Part shown: one piece after another, positions 1 to 8,277 of the stretch
Numbering within the stretch: the first letter of the stretch is position 1
Layout: each line of letters starts with the position of its first letter
Origin: Planctomycetaceae bacterium
Lineage (GTDB): Bacteria > Planctomycetota > Planctomycetia > Planctomycetales > Planctomycetaceae
Length of the DNA stretch: 44,953 bases
Assembly (NCBI GenBank): GCA_021732845.1
Contig: JAKFUF010000066.1
Span: 1 to 44,953 of the forward strand
Direction of reading: 5' to 3'
Translations under genes and position numbers: made by a program
Notes under the pieces: model-generated
Told to the model about the DNA's origin: nothing
What the model saw: only the letters and a program-made list of their open reading frames with translations
Database searches by the model: none

Positions 1-87
1 CAGCTTTCGAGCGGCCTTGACAACGATCTCAGAGCCACTTAGGACATCGGAACCGACTTCCAGAATTTTTCTGGCGGCGTGAGCCAC
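1..87 (-). CDS. Possible 5' end of a thiamine-pyrophosphate enzyme (partial)
   Basis: A minus-strand reading frame opens at a GTG (85-87), just after an in-frame TAA, and runs off the left edge of the window. The 29 visible residues end with SGSEIVVKAARKL. This resembles the N-terminal segment of acetolactate-synthase-type thiamine-pyrophosphate enzymes, which usually begin with a [ST]GAEI.V.AL-like stretch before the first TPP-domain strand. There is no clear Shine-Dalgarno sequence and only a few residues to judge from, so this is a weak call. The other two minus frames here end at 29 and 39. If it is not a gene, the first 415 bases hold only the hairpin repeat at 317-373. Confidence 0.28.
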   Translation of the reverse strand, partial: MAHAARKILEVGSDVLSGSEIVVKAARKL

Positions 88-316
88 CGAGAAGCGGAAT
101 TACGAGGGTACTTTTGTCGGACACGTCGACCGTACGATTCCCGCACCGTTTTGCCAGGCCTGTCGACTTCACCACCAACTTCATTCGTTGTCCTTGATGG
201 CGTTCGCTGCTGGAGAGGGAGACAAATCTCACAGTTATTTTCGCTGCGATCCTTACATTTGAAAATGGCTTTTGTCGCCATTCCGGCAATTCGTACGGGG
301 TTGTGTTCCACAACAT

Positions 317-373
317 CCGAAAGGATGGAAAGGAGTTGTCGGCCGGCGGCCCACCCCTTTCCATCCTTTCCGG
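317..373. repeat. Long inverted repeat downstream of the first exported gene
   Basis: The arms are ccgaaaggatggaaagg (317-333) and its reverse complement with one extra G (356-373), giving a stem of about 17 bp around a GC-rich loop. It lies 43 bases past the stop of the minus-strand gene ending at 416. It could act as a transcription end or mRNA-stabilising hairpin, although no T-run follows. The core ggatggaaagg also appears, slightly altered, in the inverted repeat near 44.2 kb, so it may belong to a dispersed repeat family. Apart from this I see nothing in 88-415. Confidence 0.6.
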
Positions 374-415
374 CCTGAAGCCGCTGATGGATGGTGACCT
401 GAACGCCCTGCTCCA

Positions 416-2563
416 TTACGGCTTGGCGTCCCACAGGGAGTCTTCCAGGAACAGGTTTTCTTCCGTCAGCCCGGTCAGTTTCGGTCTGGGAATTGAGGCC
501 CCGGTCTGCGGGAAGACGCGGACTTCCAGATCGTACTTGAGAGCCAGGCCGGTGGATGTCGGCGGCAGCAGGAACACCAGCGGCGAAGCGGCGCCGGCCT
601 TGACCGTCACGGACTGCGAGCGGTCGACGGGCTTGACCGTTCCGCGGCTGTCCTTGGTGCTCCACTTGGCGGAGACCTTGATGAGGACCTGTTTGTTGTC
701 GCCCAGGATCCCCTCCGGGTCGAGCGTGATCACGCGGATGTTGGCCGTGGGCGAGGCCAGTGAACTCTCGCCCGCCTCCAGCGGAACCAGGTAGTCATAT
801 TCCAACTCGCCGCCGCCTCCCTTCTGCAGGATCTTGACGCTGACGCGGTATTGCAGCTTGTCAAACGCCTCCTTGCCCAGTTCTTCGTACTTCGCCGCGA
901 GCAGGAACTCGAGTTTTTGGACTTCGTCCATTTTGCCGCCGATCCGCTTCCAGCCGGCACCGGCATTGCGAACGCCCTGCTTGCCGCTGGTGAGCTGCGT
1001 CTTCCCGCTGGCGTCGATGACATCGACAAACAGGTCGACGCTGGCAATCTTCAAGCTTTCCAGTTCCGTGAGGCTCGGGAGGGCGAAGATCGCCTTGGAC
1101 CAGTTCCCTTCGCCCACGGTGCGGACCATGCCCTCGCGGGTCTCCTTGGGAAAGCCGCCGATGCCGATGAAGCCCCCGACCACCGTCGACTGTTCCTCAT
1201 AATTCTGGAACTGCATGTCGAACCGCAGTTTGGTCTTGTTGATGTCCTTGACCGACTTCATGGCGATGTTCGTCTCGGAGCGGATCACGGGAATGATGCT
1301 GGGCGAGTTGCCATCGGCCTCGGAACTCTCCTTGGCGTCGGCCCCTTCGGCCTTGGGATCATCCCCCTTGGGCTGATCTTCCGTCGGTTCGTCCTTGGGC
1401 TCATCATCCTTGGGCCTGTCTTCTTTGGACTTGTCTTCCTTTTTCTCGTCGCCTTTCTCGGGCTCTTTTTTCCCGTCACCCTTTTTGGGATCGGTTTTCT
1501 TCTTTTCCGTCCGCGCGCCGGCGATGGTGGCGTCTTCCTTTTTGATGTCGTCTGCTTTGGCGGCGTCTTTGATCTCCACCTTTTCAATCGGCGGGGCGTC
1601 GAAAATCCGCTTGTAGATCTGCTGCAGCAGCGGATCCATATACTTTGCAATGTCCTCCTTGTTGAAGTCTTTGGAAGCGACCACGGTCAGCTTCAACGAA
1701 CCGTCTTCAACCATGGAGTTGACAATCTCGGTGTTCTTCACGCCGACCGCCCCCTCCAGGTCCACGCCCATGATGTTGGCGGCAAAGCTGGTGCGGTGGT
1801 TCACCGACTTGCTGAAGTGCTCGTAGGTCTTCTCCCAGTCGACTTCAATGGAAAAGCCCGCCGGAGGAGTCACCCCGATGTAGCTGACTTCGTACATGAC
1901 CTGCAGTCCGGCGTTGCCTTCCGTGGTCAGCGCCTTGTAGACATCGGTGCCATTTTTGGTCAGCAGCAGCGTGAAGGGCATCGACTGCGTCCCGAATTTG
2001 GGGCCGGCCCCCTTTTCGACCGACGCGGTGGCGACAAACTTCCCCGGACCACCTGTCTCGCTGGGGGCAAACAGCGAGACCTTGCAGTCGCTGAAGGGCA
2101 CGCCCGAGAGTTGAATGGAGTCCTCGCCGAAGGGCACGCTGCCACGGGCCTTGACCACCACCGGATCACGGCTGCTGTTGAGCGCGGTCGCGATCTTCGT
2201 CCGCAGTCCCCGGGCCTCCTGCTGCTGCAGATCGAGCGTGGTGGCGAACTGCAGGATGCCCCCTTCGGCGGCGCCGTTCTCGTCGCCCGGGAGCTGGTAG
2301 CGGAGCAGCGAAAAGACCGGCTTGGCGCCGTTCATCATGATCCGCGGGTCGCTGGGGAAGTAGTACCACCGCAGCGGATCCTTGTGATCCATGATCACGG
2401 TGTAGCGGATGTCCTGCTCGATGTTGTCGTTCCCCTTCCGGGAAACGGTGAACGTTCGCGCGGCGGCCGGGTCGAGACTGGGGGCGGCCTTCGTGTGGGT
2501 GGCACTCGTCAGCAGCAGCGTCAGACAGGCCACGCTTCTGGCGAGCCTTGTGCGGGAGAACAT
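416..2563 (-). CDS. Exported beta-rich protein with charged linker, tandem paralogue of the next upstream gene
   Basis: This 715-residue protein has a signal peptide of about 27 residues ending THTKA. I chose the ATG at 2563 rather than the in-frame ATG at 2602 because AGGAG lies eight bases upstream and the signal peptide then starts at residue 1. No family is recognised. It is homologous to the neighbouring gene at 2653-4611: both share an N-terminal region of dense short strands, a segment of the type AGF.I.V.W.K...H.SK, and a C-terminal part with similar order. Unlike the paralogue it carries, at about residues 340-418, a disordered Lys/Asp/Glu-rich linker (KKxD, KEDRPKDDEPKD-like repeats). 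It is the last gene of a four-gene same-strand run of exported proteins, 89 bases after its paralogue. A structural or surface role is possible but is inference. Confidence 0.85.
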   Translation of the reverse strand: MFSRTRLARSVACLTLLLTSATHTKAAPSLDPAAARTFTVSRKGNDNIEQDIRYTVIMDHKDPLRWYYFPSDPRIMMNGAKPVFSLLRYQLPGDENGAAEGGILQFATTLDLQQQEARGLRTKIATALNSSRDPVVVKARGSVPFGEDSIQLSGVPFSDCKVSLFAPSETGGPGKFVATASVEKGAGPKFGTQSMPFTLLLTKNGTDVYKALTTEGNAGLQVMYEVSYIGVTPPAGFSIEVDWEKTYEHFSKSVNHRTSFAANIMGVDLEGAVGVKNTEIVNSMVEDGSLKLTVVASKDFNKEDIAKYMDPLLQQIYKRIFDAPPIEKVEIKDAAKADDIKKEDATIAGARTEKKKTDPKKGDGKKEPEKGDEKKEDKSKEDRPKDDEPKDEPTEDQPKGDDPKAEGADAKESSEADGNSPSIIPVIRSETNIAMKSVKDINKTKLRFDMQFQNYEEQSTVVGGFIGIGGFPKETREGMVRTVGEGNWSKAIFALPSLTELESLKIASVDLFVDVIDASGKTQLTSGKQGVRNAGAGWKRIGGKMDEVQKLEFLLAAKYEELGKEAFDKLQYRVSVKILQKGGGGELEYDYLVPLEAGESSLASPTANIRVITLDPEGILGDNKQVLIKVSAKWSTKDSRGTVKPVDRSQSVTVKAGAASPLVFLLPPTSTGLALKYDLEVRVFPQTGASIPRPKLTGLTEENLFLEDSLWDAKP

Positions 2564-2652
2564 GGAGATGACTCCTGAGAGGGATTCCTGAAAATGCTTC
2601 ATCGTGGACTGGGTGCCGGCCGGGACATGGCCCGCCGGCCGGACGGACGCGA

Positions 2653-4611
2653 CTATTCTCCAGCGCTTTCCTGGGCCGGCACCGGCGTCTCGGTTTCCTG
2701 CTTTTTGAACCAGTCGGGATCGTTGACCAGTTCGGAATCGAGGTACAAGCTGCCCTGGGTGAGCGTCCCCGTGCGGTTGATGCTGGTCACCTTCCCGTTG
2801 GCGCGGCCCACGAGCTTGGCGGTCACGGTGTATGATGGCATGCCGTCAGTCACCTTGACGGGAAACTGGTAGGCCGAGCCGTCCTTGAGAAACTTCTTAG
2901 TCAACCGGTTTATCTTAAGATGTTGTGGCTCAAACGCGCCGGTGGGGGTGACAATTGTCAGATCGACAATCGAAATCCCCTCCTCCTTGTTGCTGACGAT
3001 GTCCATCAACGCGGGATCGATTTCCACCATCCCCAGGTGATTGAGCGGCTGGAACAGCGGGACATTGCCGTTGAACATGGGGACGATCGCTTTGTGGTAG
3101 ATCGTGCCGGAATCGGTGCCGATCTTGTAATCCACCGTGCTGATCACCCGGAAACCCATCTTCTGCTTGAACGCATCCCCCAGCTTGTTGCGGAATGTTT
3201 CCAGGCCAAACGTCAACTGATCGGTCTCCATCCCCAGTGCCGCCTTGCTGCTCCCATACCTCCAGGCGCCCAGGCCCCCTTCCACCTTGTCGTTGGGGGT
3301 CCACGTCACCATTTCATTTTTGCCATCGGTCGTTTTGCCGTCGGTGGCCATCACCTGCAGCGTGACGCTGGTGATCCCCTGCGCCTTGCTGGTCGACAGC
3401 ACCGGCAGCGAAATCCGCGCGGATTCGTAGTTTTCATCGGTGACGGTGTCGGGAACCAGCAGCCGCTTGATGGCCGGGTCCTTCATGAACGCCCCGACCT
3501 CGATGAAGCCGGAGGCGGGCTGGGTGATGGAGAAGACTTCGCGGGCGTTGAAGTTCCAGGTCCGCGTCCCGGACGTGGTGATCTTGATCGTCTTTTCCAC
3601 CGTGTTGGTATTTTTGGTCAAGCCCCCTTGGTTGCTCTCGGCAGTGGCCGCGTCCGCTTTGGCCGGATCGACCTTCGGGGTGGCGTCGCCTCCCAGCTCC
3701 TTGGTGATCGCATCCAAAACCGGCTGCATGTAGCCGTTCAACTTGTCCGCCGGAAACGCCTTGCTGGAGGTCACATCGACCACCACGGCACTCGAATTCA
3801 CCAGCGATTCCGTCAGGGTGGTGGTGGATGTCTTTTTGTCTTCGCTGTTGGAGCTGAAGATCCACCAGCCACTGCGAATCTTCTCCGCCTCTTCCGTGTG
3901 CTTGCTGTAGTGATCGAACACCTTGCTCCAGTTCACGGTGATCTTGAAGCCCGCCGCCTCGCTGATGACATCGTAGTTGTAGACGAACGCGCAGGAGATG
4001 CCGGTGGTTCCCTCGGTCAGCTTGTTGGCCAATTGCGCGCTGATCACGTCCATTTTCACCGTGAACGGAATGTCCGCGTTCAGCGTTGTCGGCGACAGCG
4101 CCGGCGGCAGCCCCTTGCCCAGCTTCTCGCCCGTGACCGGGTCGTACACGCTCAGCACCGAATCGCGAATCGGAATCTGCTTGAGATTGATCTCCATCAG
4201 GTCGATGGGGCGGGTGATGGTCGGATCCTTGGGATCCGGGATCATCACCTGGGACTTGATGCCGTTCTTGATCTCGTCAAGTTCGGCGCCGCTCATTGCC
4301 AGGTTGACGGCAAACTGCATCACCGCCCCCTCCAGCAGGCCGTTGGCGTTTTCGGGGTCCTTGAACTGGAACCGCTGGAAGCGGTATTGCGGGACCGGCT
4401 TGCCATCCCGCATGGTCATCGTCAGCCGTGGCTTGCGCGGCAGGTAGAAAAATGTCTTCGGGTCGGCGTGGTCCTGATGAACGGTGACGCTTTGCACGGT
4501 GCCATTGAAGTTCACCGGAACGGAGTAGACTTTTTCAAAACTGGGGGTGGCCTGGGCGGCCCCTCCCAGCAGCAGCATGGCGAGCAGCGACAGCGGTAAG
4601 CGACGGCACAT
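2653..4611 (-). CDS. Exported beta-rich protein, paralogue of the 416-2563 product
   Basis: The 652-residue product starts at the ATG at 4611, where GGAG sits ten bases upstream and the encoded protein begins with a classical signal peptide (MCRRLPLSLLAMLLLGGAAQA). The longer frame to 4674 adds an N-terminal tail that would bury the signal. No known domain is recognised. The protein looks beta-rich and aligns along its length with the downstream gene, including FDHYSKH versus YEHFSKS and the EAAGFKITVNW versus PAGFSIEVDW strands. It lacks the long charged linker of that paralogue and has only a short Ala/Asp/Lys-rich segment near residues 330-345. The gene lies 76 bases after the kinase-like gene and 89 bases before its paralogue, so the group is probably one transcript. 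The function is unknown. Confidence 0.85.
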   Translation of the reverse strand: MCRRLPLSLLAMLLLGGAAQATPSFEKVYSVPVNFNGTVQSVTVHQDHADPKTFFYLPRKPRLTMTMRDGKPVPQYRFQRFQFKDPENANGLLEGAVMQFAVNLAMSGAELDEIKNGIKSQVMIPDPKDPTITRPIDLMEINLKQIPIRDSVLSVYDPVTGEKLGKGLPPALSPTTLNADIPFTVKMDVISAQLANKLTEGTTGISCAFVYNYDVISEAAGFKITVNWSKVFDHYSKHTEEAEKIRSGWWIFSSNSEDKKTSTTTLTESLVNSSAVVVDVTSSKAFPADKLNGYMQPVLDAITKELGGDATPKVDPAKADAATAESNQGGLTKNTNTVEKTIKITTSGTRTWNFNAREVFSITQPASGFIEVGAFMKDPAIKRLLVPDTVTDENYESARISLPVLSTSKAQGITSVTLQVMATDGKTTDGKNEMVTWTPNDKVEGGLGAWRYGSSKAALGMETDQLTFGLETFRNKLGDAFKQKMGFRVISTVDYKIGTDSGTIYHKAIVPMFNGNVPLFQPLNHLGMVEIDPALMDIVSNKEEGISIVDLTIVTPTGAFEPQHLKINRLTKKFLKDGSAYQFPVKVTDGMPSYTVTAKLVGRANGKVTSINRTGTLTQGSLYLDSELVNDPDWFKKQETETPVPAQESAGE

Positions 4612-4687
4612 GAGAAGTCGACTCCGGGTGGGTTGGTAAAGGGACTGCGCCGCCACACGCGGTGTGGATGGCAATCGTGGTGGTTAA

Positions 4688-6484
4688 TCAGGGATCGACG
4701 AAGACGAGGTCATCCAGAACGTCCGTGTCGCCGGTGCGATAGAACTCCAGTTTCAGGTTGTAGTTGAAGGGCGCGACCTTGGCCGGATCGGCCGGCAACA
4801 GGGAGTTCAGCGCGTCGGCGGCGCTCTTTCCCGCCCGGCGCGATTTCCAGTACGCGCGGCGGATGGCGAACCCCTCCGCCCAGGGGCCGGAAAGCGTGCT
4901 GCCCACCGGCCTGAAGGCGGCATCGTCCGTGATGCTGGCCAGGGCCGAGTCGATCCCGGCCTGCACCCGGGTCTGGAACACCTGCCAGTCGATCGTGGTG
5001 GCGCTGGTCTCGGCCTTGAGCCGGCCCTGGCCCTCGTCCTTCAGCGTCATCATGATCAGCAGCGGCCACTTGGACGAGGTGGGGCTGCACCTGTTTGTGT
5101 CGGCCGTGAGCCCGTTGGTCTCCTTCTGATCGGCGTCGCCCATCCTCGGTGCCAGCCGGTTGTTGACGGCACGCATCGACTCGACCATCTGCCGGACGGC
5201 ATCCTTGAACACCGCCGTCACCTTGGCGGCGGTGCCGGTCCCGGCATCCCGCGCCAGGACGCTCTCCAGCGCGGGGGTCAGCATGCCGGTGTCGAGCTTG
5301 CAGCCGTTGACGACGCTGGTCACCCAGTCGGCCCGGGAGAGGGGTGTCGACGGCCCCTCCAGCCGCTGCACCGAGAACGGCGGAGAATTGTCGGCCTGGG
5401 TGCGGCACTGCTCATATCTTGACTCGCGGAAATCCCGCAAGGCGAGCATCCGCGGATCGGCCGGGTCAGCCTGGTTGTCGATCGCCACCAGCGTGGCGTC
5501 CGGCGTCAGGATGAGATTGCCGGAATTGAGACCGAACTGGGTGCCGTCGGCCGACGGCTTGAAGCGGTCTTCATTCCCGAGAAACGCATCCAGCACGATC
5601 AGCCGGCCCAGAAACTGGGCCTGGCCGCCGTCTGTCGCCGCCAGCGCCTTGAGCAGCAACCGGGTCCCCTGCATCCGCGGTCCGTAGACCGTGGTCCAGT
5701 ATTTCACCAGCACCGCGCTTTTCTGCTCCACCACTTGATCCGCCAGCAGCGGGGTGCCGGGAGCCCGGCCCCTCAGATACGTCGCGGTCGGGCTGGTGTC
5801 GGACGCCGGCATCGCCTTGAGCAGCGCGGGTGCCAGCGACTCGACGTTGAAGGCCCCAAAGAGCTGCGAACAGGAACCGATGTCCGCCGCCGAGGGGATG
5901 AACTTCATGATCAGCAGGAACTTGCCATCGACCGCCTGCGGCGTGGGGGTGACCACGGGGGCCAGCCCCAGCGCGGTCGAATAGACCTGCTGCACGCGGT
6001 TGAAATCCGGATCGGTCGCCGGCTTGGCCAGGGCCGCCTGGCGGACGAGGTCCAGCGTGCCGGCGAACGTCAGCGGCTGCTTCGATTCAACCCGCTTGTT
6101 GCCGGAGTCGAGCACCAGCGACTGCGCCGCGGGAACACCCAGCTTCGCCAGCGCATAATCGGCGAAGGTGCCTCCGAACATGTTTTCGCCGGTGATCTTG
6201 ACGACCAGCTTGACCCCGGCCGAGTCCGTCAGAATCAGGACGCCGCCGCGCCCCTCACCCGGAGAATTCACGGCCCTGATGGCTTTCCATCGGAACGCCG
6301 GCTCGGGCGACGTCGCTGGCACCGCCGGTTGCCCGACCGGGCGGCGGATGCGGATCGAGGAAGATCGTCGCCGTGCCTCCTGTCCCGACGCGGGATTCGT
6401 CCACGGCAGCCCCGCCAGCACGACAAGGTACGCAAGGAGCGGGATGACGGAATTCCGTCGTGCAAACGAGCCGAGAAACCTCAT
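4688..6484 (-). CDS. Exported protein with actin-fragmin-kinase / PI3-4-kinase-like core
   Basis: The 598-residue protein begins at the ATG at 6484 (GAGG six bases upstream), with a signal peptide ending near NPASGQ (residues 30-35). Residues about 80-340 carry an ordered motif set resembling the actin-fragmin kinase family, a distant PI3/4-kinase fold: VKLVVKI with Lys96 (candidate ATP-anchoring lysine), LLIMKFIPS (about 191-198, hinge-like), LGRLIVLDAFLGNEDRF (292-308, with Asn304 and Asp306 as a candidate catalytic loop), NSGNLIL (320-326) and LVAIDNQ (332-338, candidate metal-binding Asp336). The C-terminal 250 residues are not recognised. What is seen is the motif order; kinase activity is inference, and a pseudokinase or non-kinase relative is possible. 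A signal peptide on such a fold is unusual. It lies between a coiled-coil protein gene and two paralogous exported protein genes. Confidence 0.8.
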   Translation of the reverse strand: MRFLGSFARRNSVIPLLAYLVVLAGLPWTNPASGQEARRRSSSIRIRRPVGQPAVPATSPEPAFRWKAIRAVNSPGEGRGGVLILTDSAGVKLVVKITGENMFGGTFADYALAKLGVPAAQSLVLDSGNKRVESKQPLTFAGTLDLVRQAALAKPATDPDFNRVQQVYSTALGLAPVVTPTPQAVDGKFLLIMKFIPSAADIGSCSQLFGAFNVESLAPALLKAMPASDTSPTATYLRGRAPGTPLLADQVVEQKSAVLVKYWTTVYGPRMQGTRLLLKALAATDGGQAQFLGRLIVLDAFLGNEDRFKPSADGTQFGLNSGNLILTPDATLVAIDNQADPADPRMLALRDFRESRYEQCRTQADNSPPFSVQRLEGPSTPLSRADWVTSVVNGCKLDTGMLTPALESVLARDAGTGTAAKVTAVFKDAVRQMVESMRAVNNRLAPRMGDADQKETNGLTADTNRCSPTSSKWPLLIMMTLKDEGQGRLKAETSATTIDWQVFQTRVQAGIDSALASITDDAAFRPVGSTLSGPWAEGFAIRRAYWKSRRAGKSAADALNSLLPADPAKVAPFNYNLKLEFYRTGDTDVLDDLVFVDP

Positions 6485-6629
6485 GAAGCACCTCTCTGGA
6501 GAACGGCCTGCAGCGCATCCACCAACCACATGACACTGCGGGAGGACATTTCGCCCGCGACCCAACCTGCACCCGTCCGAGCCACGCCGGGCATCAGCCC
6601 CGGAGTGGCGTGCACGCAGCGGCAGCCGA

Positions 6630-7805
6630 CTACTTCTTGCGGGTCAGTTCGTTCACGATCTCGTCCGCTGCCTTCTCCAAGGCGCCGAGCGCCACGGCCA
6701 CGGGATCGGTGACGGAGGCCAGCGTCAATGTCAGGTCGACGGCAGCCGTGACCTTCTTGCCATCGCGCGTCCGCTTGTCCGCGAGGTTCTTCTGGAAAAC
6801 CGTGGCCTGGGCCCGCCCCTGACTCAGGATCTGCCCGCAGACGCCGGTGAACTGCCGGCCGGCTTCGAGCCGCTCCTGGTTCAACACCACGATCCTGTCA
6901 ATCATCGCCGCGCACGCGCTCTCATAGGCCATCCTCTTCTTCTCATCGGTGTTCGCGGCGGCGGGAAACTTGTCCAGCTTCACCTCCAACTGCCGGGACA
7001 TCGCTTCGAGAGACAACTGCAGGGAGGTGAGCTTGTACTGATAGAGCAAAAGTTTCTTCTCGAGCGAGGCGTCCTTGGAGTCGGTGAACAGATCCTTGAA
7101 CCGCTGGGCGGTCGTCGGCGCGGCGGCGGGCTTCACCGCCGAAACCTGGTCGACATACTTCAGGAGCGACTCCTCGAGTTCGCAACGCGCCGTGACCTCG
7201 GAGATCAAACAGTCCTTCAGGTTCAGGATGATTTGCTTCGACCGCTTCACGAAGTCGATGACCTCCACCGGACCGGTGGCCCCCTGGCTGGCAATCGTGG
7301 TGGCCAGGGCGAACGTGTTGAAGGCCGTATCCCTGATGATTTCGTAGGCCATCTTGATCTTCCACTTCCTCAGCTCCTCCTTTTCCTTCAGCAGGGCGTC
7401 GAATTTCTTCTGCAGTTCATACTCGACGGCCGACTTCGAGAATTCCGCGAGGACCTCGTACTTCGTGTTCAAAGCGAAAATCGCCTGCTGCTTCTCATCA
7501 TTCGTGGCCCCCTTTTTGGCGATGATCTTGTCGGCCGCCGCCACGAGCTTGACGATCTCCCGGTTGATCTCGCCAATGACCGGCGAAGCCTGGTCGCGCA
7601 GTTGCTGCTCCAGCAGGGGAGACATCGTGGATGCCTTCTGATCGGAGGAGATCGTGATTCGAAATTTAGAAACCGCCTCGTTGATGCGGTTGTCCTTGAT
7701 GTCCTGGCTCAGCACAAAATCGATGTAGATCTCATCCGCGTGGACCAGGGAATGCGAGAAAATGAGGCAGAGAATCGCACCCATCATTCCGGACTTGAAT
7801 GGCAT
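6630..7805 (-). CDS. Exported alpha-helical coiled-coil protein, unknown function
   Basis: The 391-residue product starts at the ATG at 7805, which has AAGGA eight bases upstream. The ATG at 7814 would place that site too close. Residues 1-23 form a signal peptide (GMMGAILCLIFSHSLVHA). The rest is almost entirely helical, with long charged heptad-like stretches (for example KFDALLKEKEELRKWKIK around residues 135-152 and LEKKLLLYQYKLTSLQLS around 250-268) and a short hydrophobic segment near residues 165-180 (TAFNTFALATTIASQG). It ends ELTRKK. No family is recognised. It is the first gene of the four-gene exported-protein group, 145 bases ahead of the kinase-like gene. A periplasmic scaffold role would fit, but nothing proves it. 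Confidence 0.8.
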   Translation of the reverse strand: MPFKSGMMGAILCLIFSHSLVHADEIYIDFVLSQDIKDNRINEAVSKFRITISSDQKASTMSPLLEQQLRDQASPVIGEINREIVKLVAAADKIIAKKGATNDEKQQAIFALNTKYEVLAEFSKSAVEYELQKKFDALLKEKEELRKWKIKMAYEIIRDTAFNTFALATTIASQGATGPVEVIDFVKRSKQIILNLKDCLISEVTARCELEESLLKYVDQVSAVKPAAAPTTAQRFKDLFTDSKDASLEKKLLLYQYKLTSLQLSLEAMSRQLEVKLDKFPAAANTDEKKRMAYESACAAMIDRIVVLNQERLEAGRQFTGVCGQILSQGRAQATVFQKNLADKRTRDGKKVTAAVDLTLTLASVTDPVAVALGALEKAADEIVNELTRKK

Positions 7806-8277
7806 CAGTGGCATCCTTCAATGTGGAGATCTGGATGACCCGCGAAAAGACGACGGCGGCGGCGAACAACCCCGGTGCCCAACCCGTACGATTCGGGCGG
7901 CGCAAGGATGTGGCGGCGATAATCCATGGCAGATGACCGCCCGCTGACGGCGGTTTTGAGCCAGCGGCTCATCTCTACAATCGCGGCCACCGTGCGAAAC
8001 CGTCGCGCAACTTGCCGACTTTCAATTCCGCGCTGGTCCGTTTCGTGTCATTCACGGTAGTAGCGGGTGGAACAGCCACGACTCATTTTGCCGATCGGCT
8101 GTCCGTGACAGAAATGTGGCATCTGCCCATCGAGTCAATCTCGGATTCCGCATGGCGTTGACCGCGCCCTCAAAATGACCATGAAAGCGGATCGTTGCAT
8201 CGGCTTTAGCATTCCGATGCTTCATCGATCGAATCATTGAGCCAGCGTCGTTATGGGAATCCGGTGTTCCAGCCGGC
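7806..8277. other. Intergenic region with no gene seen
   Basis: These 472 bases separate the end of the prepilin peptidase gene from the start of the coiled-coil protein gene, both on the minus strand. The short ORFs in either strand have no coding look and no ribosome binding sites. The region should contain the promoter of the four-gene exported-protein group, but I could not pick a convincing -35/-10 pair. Confidence 0.6.

Noticed and set aside
851-2578. Long open frame on the plus strand (575 codons) opposite the first exported gene
   Set aside because: It mirrors the codon phase of the minus-strand gene in GC-rich DNA, has no ribosome binding site, and has an odd composition rich in Leu/Gly/Arg/His.
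2920-4599. Long open frame on the plus strand (559 codons)
   Set aside because: It is an antisense shadow of the paralogue gene, whose signal peptide and homology are clear.
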